DNA of 45,179 bases, taken from Patescibacteria group bacterium. Lineage in GTDB: Bacteria > Patescibacteriota > Patescibacteriia > JAHJFT01. The position numbers and the translations under genes are program-made. This document shows positions 34,232 to 41,952 of this stretch, in pieces (the first letter of the stretch is position 1; the number at the start of each line of letters is the position of its first letter). The notes below the pieces were generated by a model. It had not been told where the DNA came from. It worked only from the letters and a program-made list of their open reading frames with translations, and ran no database searches. Location: positions 1 through 45,179 of the forward strand of contig JAHJFT010000092.1 of NCBI GenBank assembly GCA_018824325.1, in the 5' to 3' direction.

Positions 34232-34858
34232 TTATTTTTTTTGCGCTAGTTCTTCATGCGTGCCGCGTTTCAACTTTTCTTCCAGCAAATCTCTTTCGTC
34301 TCGAGAAATTTCCGCGATGGCAATGGTTGGATTATTTTTAAATTGGATGGGCTGACCCATCTCTTTAGCCAAAGCAATGGCCGCGGCGCGATGGCTGCCT
34401 TCAAAAAGCACTATCTCGCCGGTTTCTTTAATTAGAATGCCGATAAATTCGCTTATTTCCGGAAAGTCGTTTTTTATTTTATTAATCTTTCCGTTTTTTT
34501 CAACCCAGGCGCGGCAATTTTTTACAAGATATTCAAAAGTCTGCACATTCTTCCGCTCAAAATTTTCCTGCCATCCTTGCCACGGTCCGATAACAAAGTT
34601 CGGAATAGCCTCATTGGGTTCTTTGATTTCATAGAGTTTCCAATCCCGTTCTTTTGCTTTGATAAAATCAGCCGAATAGCTTCGCCAGCTTTCCCAGTCC
34701 GGCCAGCCCTTAACTTCGGTCGCCATCCTTTGTCATTCCTGGCGCGTTCCTTCGCGCCGGCGCCAGTTTTCAAATACCTCGTCCCAAGAAATATCTTTGA
34801 TATATTCAAGATTTTTCGGTTCAGCGTCTTTATTGTATTCCATATTTTTGCGCTCCAT
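34232..34858 (-). pseudogene. ParB-like gene interrupted by an in-frame TGA
   Basis: 209 codons from the ATG at 34858 to the stop at 34232, with one in-frame TGA at 34735-34733. The part before ends 'ENWRRREGTRQE'; the part after runs 'QRMATEVKGWPDWESWRSY', and the whole reads as one protein with TGA where Trp (TGG) would fit. The C-terminal half contains 'TGEIVLFEGSHRAAAIALA', resembling the ParB/sulfiredoxin-like GxxR nucleotide-binding motif. A 164-aa product could in principle start at the ATG at 34726, but there is no ribosome site and the start would fall mid-domain. Because UGA is a stop elsewhere here, a recent nonsense mutation or a sequencing error is most likely. It lies just downstream of tRNA-Leu on the same strand. 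Confidence 0.65.
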
Positions 34859-34884
34859 ATTTTCTAGCTTTTTAAATTTATTTT

Positions 34885-34971
34885 TGGTGCCGGGAGGGAG
34901 ACTCGAACTCCCATGGGATTGCTCCCACTGACTCCTGAAGCCAGCGTGTCTACCAATTTCACCATCCCGGC
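34885..34971 (-). tRNA. tRNA-Leu (anticodon CAG)
   Basis: Class II tRNA, 87 nt including an encoded CCA. Acceptor GCCGGGA/TCCCGGC, anticodon stem CTGGC/GTCAG with loop TTCAGGA (anticodon CAG, codon CUG), long variable arm TGGGAGCAATCCCA, T-arm GGGAG-TTCGAGT-CTCCC. Encoding CCA contrasts with the tRNA-Arg at 9995. Confidence 0.95.
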
Positions 34972-34973
34972 AA

Positions 34974-35037
34974 TAGAGTTTTAAGCCAGCGCGCCTGCCC
35001 CGTCGCATGGCGGGGTATACCATTTCGCCACTTGCCC
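34974..35037 (-). pseudogene. Truncated tRNA-Leu(UAA) fragment with palindrome in the D-loop
   Basis: Minus strand: GGGCAAGTGGCGAAATGGTA matches the 5' part of a tRNA-Leu through the D-loop, and GGCGCGCTGGCTTAAAA matches the end of the D-arm and the anticodon arm with anticodon TAA. Between them is a foreign hairpin, CCCCGCCATGCGACGGGG. Sequence after the anticodon loop is missing; the intact tRNA-Leu(CAG) begins a few bases later. It cannot make a tRNA alone, and no 3' half is nearby. Confidence 0.65.
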
Positions 35038-35049
35038 CTATTAACATTT

Positions 35050-35104
35050 AACAATTAACAGTTGACAATTAACTTTCATATAACTCGATTAACTGTTAAT
35101 TGTT
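35050..35104. repeat. Inverted repeat AACAATTAACAGTT
   Basis: Perfect 14-bp arms at 35050-35063 and 35091-35104 separated by 27 bp, just 3' of the peptide-binding protein gene. A/T-rich; may help end transcription. Confidence 0.65.
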
Positions 35105-35110
35105 AACTGT

Positions 35111-37006
35111 TTACTTCCACGCTCTTTTCGTTTTAATATACCAATTTTGCAGTCCGGAGAATCTATCCACGGGCAAGACAATTCTGGCAAATTCAATACC
35201 CTTCACTTTTTCGCTGACCGGATAAGTATAGGTTGGCGCGTAAAGAAAGATTGCCGCCAAATTTTCCGCCAAAATATTTTGAAACTCCACGTATTTTTCC
35301 TGCCGCTCTTCTCCGTTGGTCGTGCTCCGGGCTTCCTCCAGAAGCTTGTCCACATCGCGGTCAGCAAGCTGCGCCAGGTTCAAGCCCTGGGCGATTTGCG
35401 CCGAATGCCAGAACGGATAAGGGTCGGGATCATGCCCCAGGATTTCGCCGTAAAGCAGGATCTCGTAGTCGTAATTTTTAATGATATTTTTTTGCAGATC
35501 CAGCCGGTTGTAAGTAAAGATTTCAACTTTAATGCCTACGCGCTCCCATTGGTCGCGCAGTTTCTCGGCCACGGCAACGTTTTCCTCGGTGTCAATGGTT
35601 GAGATGTTCAGCGTAAAATCCTGCCGTTCTTCAACTTCTTCTCCGTCTTCATTTTCTTTTTTTACCATCTTGGCGCGAAAGGTGTCGCCATCGGACAAAT
35701 ATTTCCAATCGTCCTCCTCGTCCAAAATTTTATTGGCTTCATCCAGATTATATTCATATTTTGCAATATCCGAGTGCCAGCCGACAAGTCCCTCCAGAAT
35801 GGGGGCGTGAACAACACTGCCCTCACCGCCGAGCACGTCATTTACCAGCTCTTCTTTGTTCGTGGCCAAGGCCAAAACTTTTCGGTAATTTAAATTTTTC
35901 AATTCAGCTCGTTTTTTTTGGTTGAAGAAAAGGGCGGTGTATTGCGTGAGCCGGGGATTGTAAAAAGCAAGGTCGCCGCGTCCACGAATCTGGTCTTTAA
36001 GATCCTTGGGCAAATAGCTTAGTCCCTGGATATTCTTGTTGTTCAAAGCGGCGATGCCCTCTTCGAAAGTCGGATAAAATTTAAAAGTGATATTATCGAT
36101 ATAGGGCAGCTGGCCGTAATATCGGTCATTCCTTTCCAGGTTATAGGCGTGGATAGCGCCCTTTTTGTCTTTAATAAAAGATTTGAATTTATAATACCCC
36201 GAACCGATTGGTTTTCGATTGAATTCGGCAAGCTGAAAGCTGGATGCCGGAATGTCCTGCCAAAGATGCTGCGGCAGTATGCCCACGGTGAGGGTACTCA
36301 AAAATGGGGCGAACGGTTCTTCCAAAGTGAATTTTACGGTTAAATCGTCAATCGCTTCAACATAGGTGCCGCGCAGACTGACGATGAGCGGACTGGCATA
36401 ATCCGGATTAAGGATGCAATCAAACGTGTAAACCACGTCATTGGCCGTCACCTCCAGGCCGTCGTGCCAGCGCGCGTCGCCTTTTATATAAAAAATGTAA
36501 ACTTTACCGTCCTCGGAAATTTCGTAAGACTCGGCCAGGTCCGGTTGGATTTGGCCGTCCGCGTCAATCTTCAACAGGCCGGAATAAATGAGACCGGTTA
36601 AGTCCATATCCACGTCGTTCGATGGAGCATAAAGAGGGTTGATGAATTGCGGCGCGCCGACCAGGCCTTCAATATATTCTCCGCCCTGTTTGGGCATGAG
36701 AACGCGATGGCTAAAATAATATTTGCCCGCGCTGACCCCGGCCGCGGCGATGACAAGAACGGCGCAGGCCGCCAAAATAATTTTTTCGTTTTTGCTCAAA
36801 ACTTTAAAAATATGCCGAAACTGTTTCCAGCTGGGAATACGTGATTTTTGCAATTTAAAAACAAGCTTACGGTCTAATTCCAGCCCGGGCTGGCCATTTC
36901 TCCGTTTGCGTTTAAGTCTGGGTATTATTTTTTTCAAGAGAGGGGATAGCAATTTGGCGATCCATGAAAATGGAACCCAAATCCGTCCCCATATTTTTTT
37001 AGCCAC
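35111..37006 (-). CDS. Membrane-anchored peptide-binding protein (SBP family 5)
   Basis: 631 residues, GTG start three bases after the secG stop. A basic cytoplasmic N-terminus (1-70) precedes a membrane helix at ~75-97, then an OppA/DppA-type solute-binding domain: 'QFINPLYAPSNDVDMDLTGL' at its start, 'ARWHDGLEVTANDVVYTFD', 'KPIGSGYYKF' and 'YNLDEANKILDEE'. Family 5 proteins bind oligopeptides, nickel or other solutes for ABC importers. It is anchored by a helix, not a lipobox Cys. No ABC permease or ATPase is adjacent, so it may be an orphan binding protein for peptide scavenging. Co-transcription with secG is likely. Confidence 0.9.
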   Translation of the reverse strand: MAKKIWGRIWVPFSWIAKLLSPLLKKIIPRLKRKRRNGQPGLELDRKLVFKLQKSRIPSWKQFRHIFKVLSKNEKIILAACAVLVIAAAGVSAGKYYFSHRVLMPKQGGEYIEGLVGAPQFINPLYAPSNDVDMDLTGLIYSGLLKIDADGQIQPDLAESYEISEDGKVYIFYIKGDARWHDGLEVTANDVVYTFDCILNPDYASPLIVSLRGTYVEAIDDLTVKFTLEEPFAPFLSTLTVGILPQHLWQDIPASSFQLAEFNRKPIGSGYYKFKSFIKDKKGAIHAYNLERNDRYYGQLPYIDNITFKFYPTFEEGIAALNNKNIQGLSYLPKDLKDQIRGRGDLAFYNPRLTQYTALFFNQKKRAELKNLNYRKVLALATNKEELVNDVLGGEGSVVHAPILEGLVGWHSDIAKYEYNLDEANKILDEEDDWKYLSDGDTFRAKMVKKENEDGEEVEERQDFTLNISTIDTEENVAVAEKLRDQWERVGIKVEIFTYNRLDLQKNIIKNYDYEILLYGEILGHDPDPYPFWHSAQIAQGLNLAQLADRDVDKLLEEARSTTNGEERQEKYVEFQNILAENLAAIFLYAPTYTYPVSEKVKGIEFARIVLPVDRFSGLQNWYIKTKRAWK

Positions 37007-37009
37007 AAT

Positions 37010-37240
37010 TTATTTGAGCAGGGTTGGCAATATTGTATTGGCCAGACCCACGAGGAAAAATAACGCGCCAAATATAATTGACAGAGTAAAAAGCGTTTTT
37101 TCAATGCCCCGTTTGGTTCTAAAAACATTGCCTTCGCCGCCAAAAGCCGCGCCCAGGCCTGAACCGCGGGACTGAAGTAGAATTGTTATAATGAGGATAA
37201 TAGATATGACAATTTCTATAATTCCGAATATTTGTTGCAT
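37010..37240 (-). CDS. secG: Preprotein translocase subunit SecG
   Basis: 76 residues from the ATG at 37240. Two membrane helices (about 3-21 and 52-72) flank the conserved loop 'LLQSRGSGLGAAFGG', diagnostic of SecG, which assists SecYE-SecA protein export. 'FRTKRGIEKTLF' precedes the second helix. A longer frame to 37285 would include the -10 box and is rejected. A consensus promoter lies directly upstream, with a leader of about 20 nt and no Shine-Dalgarno. Confidence 0.93.
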   Translation of the reverse strand: MQQIFGIIEIVISIILIITILLQSRGSGLGAAFGGEGNVFRTKRGIEKTLFTLSIIFGALFFLVGLANTILPTLLK

Positions 37241-37267
37241 AAAATTGGGTAAATTTAGATATGAACA

Positions 37268-37296
37268 ATTATAGCATAAAAACAAGGTTTGGTCAA
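37268..37296 (-). promoter_or_regulatory. Promoter of secG
   Basis: Minus strand: TTGACC (plus 37291-37296), 17-bp spacer, perfect TATAAT (plus 37268-37273). It separates secG from the cyclodipeptide synthase operon upstream. Confidence 0.88.
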
Positions 37297-37336
37297 GGCA
37301 TTGCCCAAAAGCGAGCGAGAGTTCACCGAACCATGT

Positions 37337-38029
37337 TTATTCAACATATGCTTCGACGATAACCGTCTTGGTTATCAATCCTAATTCTTCCGATAAGGAT
37401 GGGAACATCTTCTTATGATGAAGGCCATATACAAGCTCATCTAATTTAGATAAGCCGGGGTAAGGCAGCAGCGTGTAATGCCGATCTTCAAACCTGACTC
37501 CATTTAAAAGCAAGGGTAGTTCGTCCAAAACATATCTGGCCAGACTTTCTATTTTTAGTGGTTCATCTGGAGCATGTTCTCCAAGATGTGTTTTTACAAT
37601 TTCTAAAATATATTCTTTGAAGTCATTATTCTTTTTGAATTCATTGTAGATTTTACTTCGTAATATTTTATAGCCGGATTCTTGTGTTATTTCTCCCCAG
37701 CGGATGACTCTAATGAGTTGCCGTTTGTCCTCTGGAAAAGAATTAACTATTTTCTGTACACAATTCGCAATATCGGCGCCAGCTTTTATCGTGAGTTTAA
37801 TTGATTTTTCTTTATCGTAATTTTTTAAAACTTGAGAATTGACAGCATGCAACTCATCAGCGATTAACACGAGCACGCTGTCTTTTGTGTTCTCAAGCGC
37901 CCACTCAAGGTATTTTTTTATCCGAAATTTAGTAAAATATTTATTTCCAAGACTGATGCCCAGAAAAATATTAAATTTCTTGTTTCTTACTTCATCTTCG
38001 GTAGCTCCAAGAATTTTTTTGATTATCAT
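37337..38029 (-). CDS. tRNA-dependent cyclodipeptide synthase
   Basis: 230 residues, normal for the family. These enzymes derive from class I tRNA synthetases and use two aminoacyl-tRNAs to make a cyclic dipeptide. The N-terminal 'FNIFLGISLGNKYFTKFRIK' gives nucleophile Ser26; 'VLVLIADELHAVN' is the second strand/helix; 'ARYVLDELPLLLNG' gives Tyr166 and Glu170; 'LLPYPGLSKLDEL' gives Tyr190-Pro191. With AlbC numbering these match Ser37, Tyr178, Glu182, Tyr202 and residue 203. Tyr-Pro points to the XYP subfamily, from which a Parcubacteria enzyme has been studied. The amino acids used are not predictable here. A GNAT gene lies 8 bp upstream. Confidence 0.88.
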   Translation of the reverse strand: MIIKKILGATEDEVRNKKFNIFLGISLGNKYFTKFRIKKYLEWALENTKDSVLVLIADELHAVNSQVLKNYDKEKSIKLTIKAGADIANCVQKIVNSFPEDKRQLIRVIRWGEITQESGYKILRSKIYNEFKKNNDFKEYILEIVKTHLGEHAPDEPLKIESLARYVLDELPLLLNGVRFEDRHYTLLPYPGLSKLDELVYGLHHKKMFPSLSEELGLITKTVIVEAYVE

Positions 38030-38037
38030 AATTAAAC

Positions 38038-38589
38038 TTACTTGTCATTTTCTATTTTCCACGCTACTTTATATGCATGCGATCCCCTCCCATATTTATT
38101 TTTAACTATATTTTCCTTTTTTAATTCCAGCCCCATTGAACGATATAATTTTCTAGCGGCTTCAAAGTTTTTGCCAGAAAACGATTTATTTCCCGGGATG
38201 TATGCATCTTCTGTGTTTACAAAAAAATGGACAACTGTCCCTTGTTCAATGGTTGGATAAAAACTTTCAAAAAGTCTTCTTGCTATATCTGTTTTTGGCT
38301 CTTTTATTTTTTTACTCACCGCCAGCCAATTAAATTCATTTATTTTTCTATTGAACATCAGACAGCCAACAATTTCGTCATCCTGGCAGGCCACCATAAT
38401 GTCTGAATTTTCAAAGTCTTTTTCTGCGGCTTCTTCGAAAAGTTCGTGAACAAAATGTTCTGGATATTCATGCAATAAGTCCATTACTTTATTTTTTAAT
38501 TCCTCGTCTTTTTTGGCAATTTCAAAGTGTATTTCCGGCTCTTTTTCCGGGCTAACCTCGGGATTATTATATTTTATCTCATTTTTCAT
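38038..38589 (-). CDS. GNAT-family N-acetyltransferase
   Basis: 183 residues from the ATG at 38589; an upstream in-frame start would overlap the small gene at 38615 and lacks support. 'NSDIMVACQDDEIVGCLMFN' is the beta-strand pair typical of GNAT folds; 'IKEPKTDIARRLFESF' is in the acetyl-CoA-binding region but lacks a perfect Q/RxxGxG/A; 'NFEAARKLYRSMGLE' is the characteristic C-terminal helix. It would transfer an acyl group to an amine. The stop is 8 bp before the cyclodipeptide synthase, so it may modify the cyclic dipeptide or confer self-protection; that is inference from position only. Confidence 0.75.
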   Translation of the reverse strand: MKNEIKYNNPEVSPEKEPEIHFEIAKKDEELKNKVMDLLHEYPEHFVHELFEEAAEKDFENSDIMVACQDDEIVGCLMFNRKINEFNWLAVSKKIKEPKTDIARRLFESFYPTIEQGTVVHFFVNTEDAYIPGNKSFSGKNFEAARKLYRSMGLELKKENIVKNKYGRGSHAYKVAWKIENDK

Positions 38590-38614
38590 ATTTAGTTTTA
38601 TAGAAAAACTCGGG

Positions 38615-38746
38615 TCATGACCCTTTTTTTGACTTTTCAATAATCAATTTTCTCAACGCTTTCACCCCGCTTCCTCTGACTTTCATTTTTTGCCGTTTTT
38701 TATGCTCGCGGCGCTCGGCTTTGGTTTTGGCTTGTCTTTTGTTCAT
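38615..38746 (-). CDS. Small basic 43-aa protein
   Basis: 43 residues starting 'MNKRQAKTKAERREHKKRQK' and ending 'LRKLIIEKSKKGS'; about 40 percent Lys and Arg, one helix predicted, no membrane segment. I recognise no family; its composition suggests RNA or ribosome binding. The stop is 25 bp before the GNAT start, so it would be the first gene of the GNAT/cyclodipeptide synthase transcript. AT-rich sequence with TATAAC (plus 38760-38765) lies just upstream. It could also be unrelated to the cluster. Confidence 0.5.
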   Translation of the reverse strand: MNKRQAKTKAERREHKKRQKMKVRGSGVKALRKLIIEKSKKGS

Positions 38747-38861
38747 ACCTATTTAAAATGTTATAATAATAATGAGATTTTGTATAGACCGGCCGCACCG
38801 GGGACGGGTAGACGTTTTTCAAGTTTTTGAATCATATTCAACATCCCATTTTCTATTTTCT

Positions 38862-38890
38862 GCGCCAGAGGCGCATCCGCCTCGGGCGGA
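38862..38890. repeat. GCGCC/TCCGCC double hairpin, second copy
   Basis: GCGCCAGAGGCGC (38862-38874) followed by TCCGCCTCGGGCGGA (38876-38890), in the same order and spacing as at 21643-21671, flanked by TTTCTATTTTCT runs. Lies 28 bp before the DsbA-like gene. Confidence 0.7.
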
Positions 38891-38917
38891 TAATTTCTAG
38901 TTTCTATTTTCTAGCCT

Positions 38918-39700
38918 ATGCCCATAGACCCGCTTAATCCATACGGCCTGACGCCCCAAGAGGAAACGCCCTATCACCCGTGGTACGCTCATTGGTGGGC
39001 AATATTTTTATTGATAATTCTTGGCGTTGTGGTTTTGGGAGGCGGTTTTTTTGGATGGAAAGTCTATTCATATTATAAAAAAATTCAAAGCGGCGAATTG
39101 GGGCCGGCGATTATTAGACTTGATGAAAAGTTTACTCATTATGACGAAGGGAGCGGCCAAACCATGGTCATTCCTTTTTTTGAAGTCATTACCGCGGACG
39201 ACCCGCAGATGGGCCCGCCGGACGCGCCAATCACCATCGTTGAATTCGCTGATTTTCTGTGTCCGCATTGCGCCGAAGAGGCTTTGGTTATTCGCGGCAT
39301 TGCCGCTCAATACCCCAATGAAGTCAGATTTATTTTTCGGGATTTTCCGATTGAAGAAATGCACCCGGGCGCGGCCGACATCCACCTGGCCGCCGAATGC
39401 GCCGCCGATCAGGGCAAATTTTGGGCTTTCCATGACAAGGTTTTTCAAAATCAAGAAGGCATAAATATGGACAAGGTCAAAAGTTACGCCGCTCAAGTCG
39501 GGCTGGACATCGCTGAATTTGACCAATGCCTTGCTTCGGCAAAAAACGCCGGCGAAGTGGCCGAGGACATGGCCAAGGGTCGGGAAGCCGGAGTTACGGG
39601 CACGCCAACTTTTTTCTTTAACGGCCGAAAGATTGAAGGCGCCATTCCTTACAGCATCTGGGATGAGCTTATTGCCACTGTGCTTCAGGCGCAACAATAA
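38918..39700 (+). CDS. DsbA/BdbD-like thiol oxidoreductase
   Basis: 260 residues. One membrane anchor at ~25-50 ('WWAIFLLIILGVVVLGGGFF') places the rest outside. The thioredoxin-fold DSBA domain has the active site 'DFLCPHCAEEA' (CPHC), the partner motif 'FIFRDFPIEEMHPGA', and the cis-proline loop 'GVTGTPTFFFNG'. It should form or reshuffle disulfides in exported proteins. No DsbB or VKOR partner is visible nearby. The next gene encodes an exported protein with about 44 cysteines, a likely client. No Shine-Dalgarno. Confidence 0.92.
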   Translation: MPIDPLNPYGLTPQEETPYHPWYAHWWAIFLLIILGVVVLGGGFFGWKVYSYYKKIQSGELGPAIIRLDEKFTHYDEGSGQTMVIPFFEVITADDPQMGPPDAPITIVEFADFLCPHCAEEALVIRGIAAQYPNEVRFIFRDFPIEEMHPGAADIHLAAECAADQGKFWAFHDKVFQNQEGINMDKVKSYAAQVGLDIAEFDQCLASAKNAGEVAEDMAKGREAGVTGTPTFFFNGRKIEGAIPYSIWDELIATVLQAQQ

Positions 39701-39747
39701 ATTGAGAGCGTAGACGAATAGACAAAGTTCGTGCTGTTATTCAGCTT

Positions 39748-39927
39748 AGACTAAATAAAACGTCTCTTCACCCCGTCATCAGGTCATTCGACCTGACAGG
39801 TACGACCCCGTTATCCAACCCCGTCATTCGACGGGGCGAGAATGCCAACAGAAACATTCAAAATATGTTGTATGTATTAGCATAATTTTAGTCCGGTCGC
39901 ATGACTGGACGACGGGGTGAGACTAAA
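39748..39927. repeat. Inverted-repeat element flanked by AGACTAAA direct repeats
   Basis: CACCCCGTC (39769-39777) and GACGGGGTG (39911-39919) enclose AGGTCATTCGACCT and CCCCGTCATTCGACGGGG hairpins. AGACTAAA occurs at 39748-39755 and 39920-39927, resembling a duplicated target, although 13 bp separate it from the left arm. It fills the gap before the Cys-rich protein. Confidence 0.5.
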
Positions 39928-39966
39928 AACATTAAGGTAAAAATTATTATTCCACAGTCTCAAATT

Positions 39967-41763
39967 ATGAGCAATGGATTTCAAAAAATAATTTTATCCG
40001 CGATCGGCCTTTGCCTATCGTTTATTTTATTTTTCCCAGCCCAAGTTTATGCTTCAGGTTGTTGCAAGATGTATGAAAAAAAGTCAACTTTATTAACAAT
40101 AGTTAAGGGCGCGGGTTGCGTGGCCGGTTTTGCGGCCGGTGGCGGAGCCGCTACCCCATTAACCTATGGCGTTGGTTGTGTTGTTGGCAGTAAGATTGCG
40201 GAAAAAATTGTACAAAAGTACAATCCAAAGAGATGCGGAGACGCTTTAAGCGAACAGGAGTGTTCAGATCAGATGAGGCGAACAGGTGAGGATTATATAG
40301 GGGTTTTTGATGATGACAATTGCGGCGAGATAGAGGGATGCAGCAGTATTTACACGCCCACGACGGTTGTCCAAGTCCCTGAAGTCAAAATAACCAACCC
40401 GATATGCTGGCCCGAGAATGAATGTGATGCCGTGTGTCAGGGGCCGGATGAATGTTTTTCCGGCCAGGCGCCTGAATGTACCGAAGGGCGCGGCTATTGC
40501 TTCACCGACGCGACCGCGACCGAACTTTCCGTGCCCATCGGCGGCGTTGCCAGCGTGCGGGACATGGGCAGTTATATCGCCCTGATTTACAATTATTTAA
40601 TCGGCGTGGTTACGATCGTCGCCATTGTCATGATCATGTACGGCGGCTTTCGCTGGGTGACCGCGGCCGGCAGTCAAGGGCGCATCGGCGCGGCCAAAGA
40701 AACCATTATCGCCGCGGTTATCGGGCTTGTTTTGGCACTTTTCTCGTACACGATTTTAAGCGTGATTAATCCGTCGCTTTTGCAGCTTTCCATGCCGCCC
40801 ATAAAAAGGGTAAGGCCGATTTATTTTGAAGTGCTTCCGGCCCGGTGTCAGGATTATACCACCGAGGCGGATTGCAAAGAAAATAAGTATAATTTTAATA
40901 GTGAATATAAGGGCTGCCAATGGAAAGCCTTTGAAGGGTTTGGTGAGCAGTGCACAATCGCCGAGCGCGATCCCGGCCAGCCCGGCAATGTTTGCAAAGC
41001 CGGCGATAAATGCGATCGGGGAAAATGCACTGAAAAAGAAATAAGACTGGCCCTGGGCCCATATGCCAGCAATACGGCAAGAAAATATTGCACTGACGGC
41101 ACAATGGATATGCCTTGCGTTTGGGACACTGATTGCAACAAGGGGCTGAAGTGCGATGAAGATATTAAAGCCTGCGTTGGCATCAAAGGAGGGCGGCCCT
41201 CCATGGCTGAATGTGATAATGACGGGCAATGCTCATCAGGTCTTTGCTATTCAGGCCAGTGTCGGCCCGGTTTGGAAAATAAATCATGCGCTAAATTAGG
41301 GATGCAGGAGGGGGATGACGATCTCTGTTCAAAAAGCCAGGGTTATAAATGCGTAGAACTGGGCCTTGGTACTAGTTTTCATAATTTTTGGTGTTGCCCG
41401 CCCTCTTCACGCGATGGGAACGGCTGTTATATAAGTTGTTCTATAGATTCTCAGTGCGGCAAAAATGCCAAAGGCCAAGATATGTATTGTTGGGCAGTAT
41501 CAACCATAGCTATTTTTAAAAAAGAGGGTTCGGATGATAAGCTTCCGCGCAATGTAGCTCAATGGGCCGGCCGGTGTTATATAAAAGAACCATCGGGCAA
41601 TTATTGCCTCAATGATTCAGGCTGCGCAAGCAATAAATGTGATGGTATGAAAGCTAAAAATCGCGACGATGGGGATATTAAAGATTTAATTACGGGCCCG
41701 GACGGGCAAGTAATTGTTTTCCCCGGCGGTTATGATGAAATAATGGTGGGAAAATGCCAATAA
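39967..41763 (+). CDS. Exported Cys-rich protein with VirB2/TrbC-like pilin domain
   Basis: 598 residues from the ATG at 39967, which gives a good signal peptide ending 'PAQVYASG'; an in-frame ATG at 39901 lies inside the upstream repeat. Two membrane helices at about residues 195-265, in 'SYIALIYNYLIGVVTIVAIV' and 'AAKETIIAAVIGLVLALFSY' followed by 'TILSVINP', match VirB2/TrbC-type pilin-like domains widespread in CPR. The flanking regions are rich in cysteine, about 44 in the mature protein, with spacing such as CxxDGQCxxGLCxxGQC. A disulfide-stabilised surface or secretion-pilus component is likely. The DsbA-like gene directly upstream fits this. Confidence 0.85.
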   Translation: MSNGFQKIILSAIGLCLSFILFFPAQVYASGCCKMYEKKSTLLTIVKGAGCVAGFAAGGGAATPLTYGVGCVVGSKIAEKIVQKYNPKRCGDALSEQECSDQMRRTGEDYIGVFDDDNCGEIEGCSSIYTPTTVVQVPEVKITNPICWPENECDAVCQGPDECFSGQAPECTEGRGYCFTDATATELSVPIGGVASVRDMGSYIALIYNYLIGVVTIVAIVMIMYGGFRWVTAAGSQGRIGAAKETIIAAVIGLVLALFSYTILSVINPSLLQLSMPPIKRVRPIYFEVLPARCQDYTTEADCKENKYNFNSEYKGCQWKAFEGFGEQCTIAERDPGQPGNVCKAGDKCDRGKCTEKEIRLALGPYASNTARKYCTDGTMDMPCVWDTDCNKGLKCDEDIKACVGIKGGRPSMAECDNDGQCSSGLCYSGQCRPGLENKSCAKLGMQEGDDDLCSKSQGYKCVELGLGTSFHNFWCCPPSSRDGNGCYISCSIDSQCGKNAKGQDMYCWAVSTIAIFKKEGSDDKLPRNVAQWAGRCYIKEPSGNYCLNDSGCASNKCDGMKAKNRDDGDIKDLITGPDGQVIVFPGGYDEIMVGKCQ

Positions 41764-41786
41764 TTTAACGCGGACAATTCTGGGTA

Positions 41787-41815
41787 TTGCCACATCCCAG
41801 ATAGTGTGCTACAAT
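41787..41815 (+). promoter_or_regulatory. Promoter of uvrA
   Basis: TTGCCA at 41787-41792, 17-bp spacer, TACAAT at 41810-41815 with a TGC extension. It gives a leader of about 160 nt. Confidence 0.78.
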
Positions 41816-41856
41816 CTGAGTTAACTTTGGATAACTGGTCCAAATAGCTCAGATTT

Positions 41857-41952
41857 TTTGATATTTCTCGAAATTTTTAAGTCCCGCGTCGCGGGATGAA
41901 GAAAATTTCGCAAGAAATATCAAACCCGCCGAAGCCTTGGCGTAGGCGGGTT
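41857..41952 (+). other. Structured 5' leader of uvrA
   Basis: Two stacked hairpins in the uvrA leader. The first pairs TTTGATATTTCTCGAAATTTT (41857-41877) with AAAATTTCGCAAGAAATATC and following bases (41902-41924), with an inner TCCCGCG/CGCGGGA helix. The second is AACCCGCC/GGCGGGTT (41923-41930, 41945-41952). No T tract follows. It may be a palindromic repeat or a regulatory RNA structure. Confidence 0.55.

Noticed and set aside
34232-34858. UGA recoded as tryptophan or glycine in this organism
   Set aside because: rnc and the surface-protein gene at 11156 end properly at TGA, so the single internal TGA is better explained as a mutation or error.
34972-35037. tRNA-Leu(UAA) interrupted by a group I intron
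   Set aside because: The sequence after the anticodon loop passes into the next tRNA within a few bases; there is no room for an intron or a 3' exon.
34739-35047. A continuous minus-strand frame from 35047 through the tRNA-Leu gene into the ParB-like gene
   Set aside because: Its first ~60 codons lie over two tRNA sequences; the plausible start is the ATG at 34858 after the tRNA.
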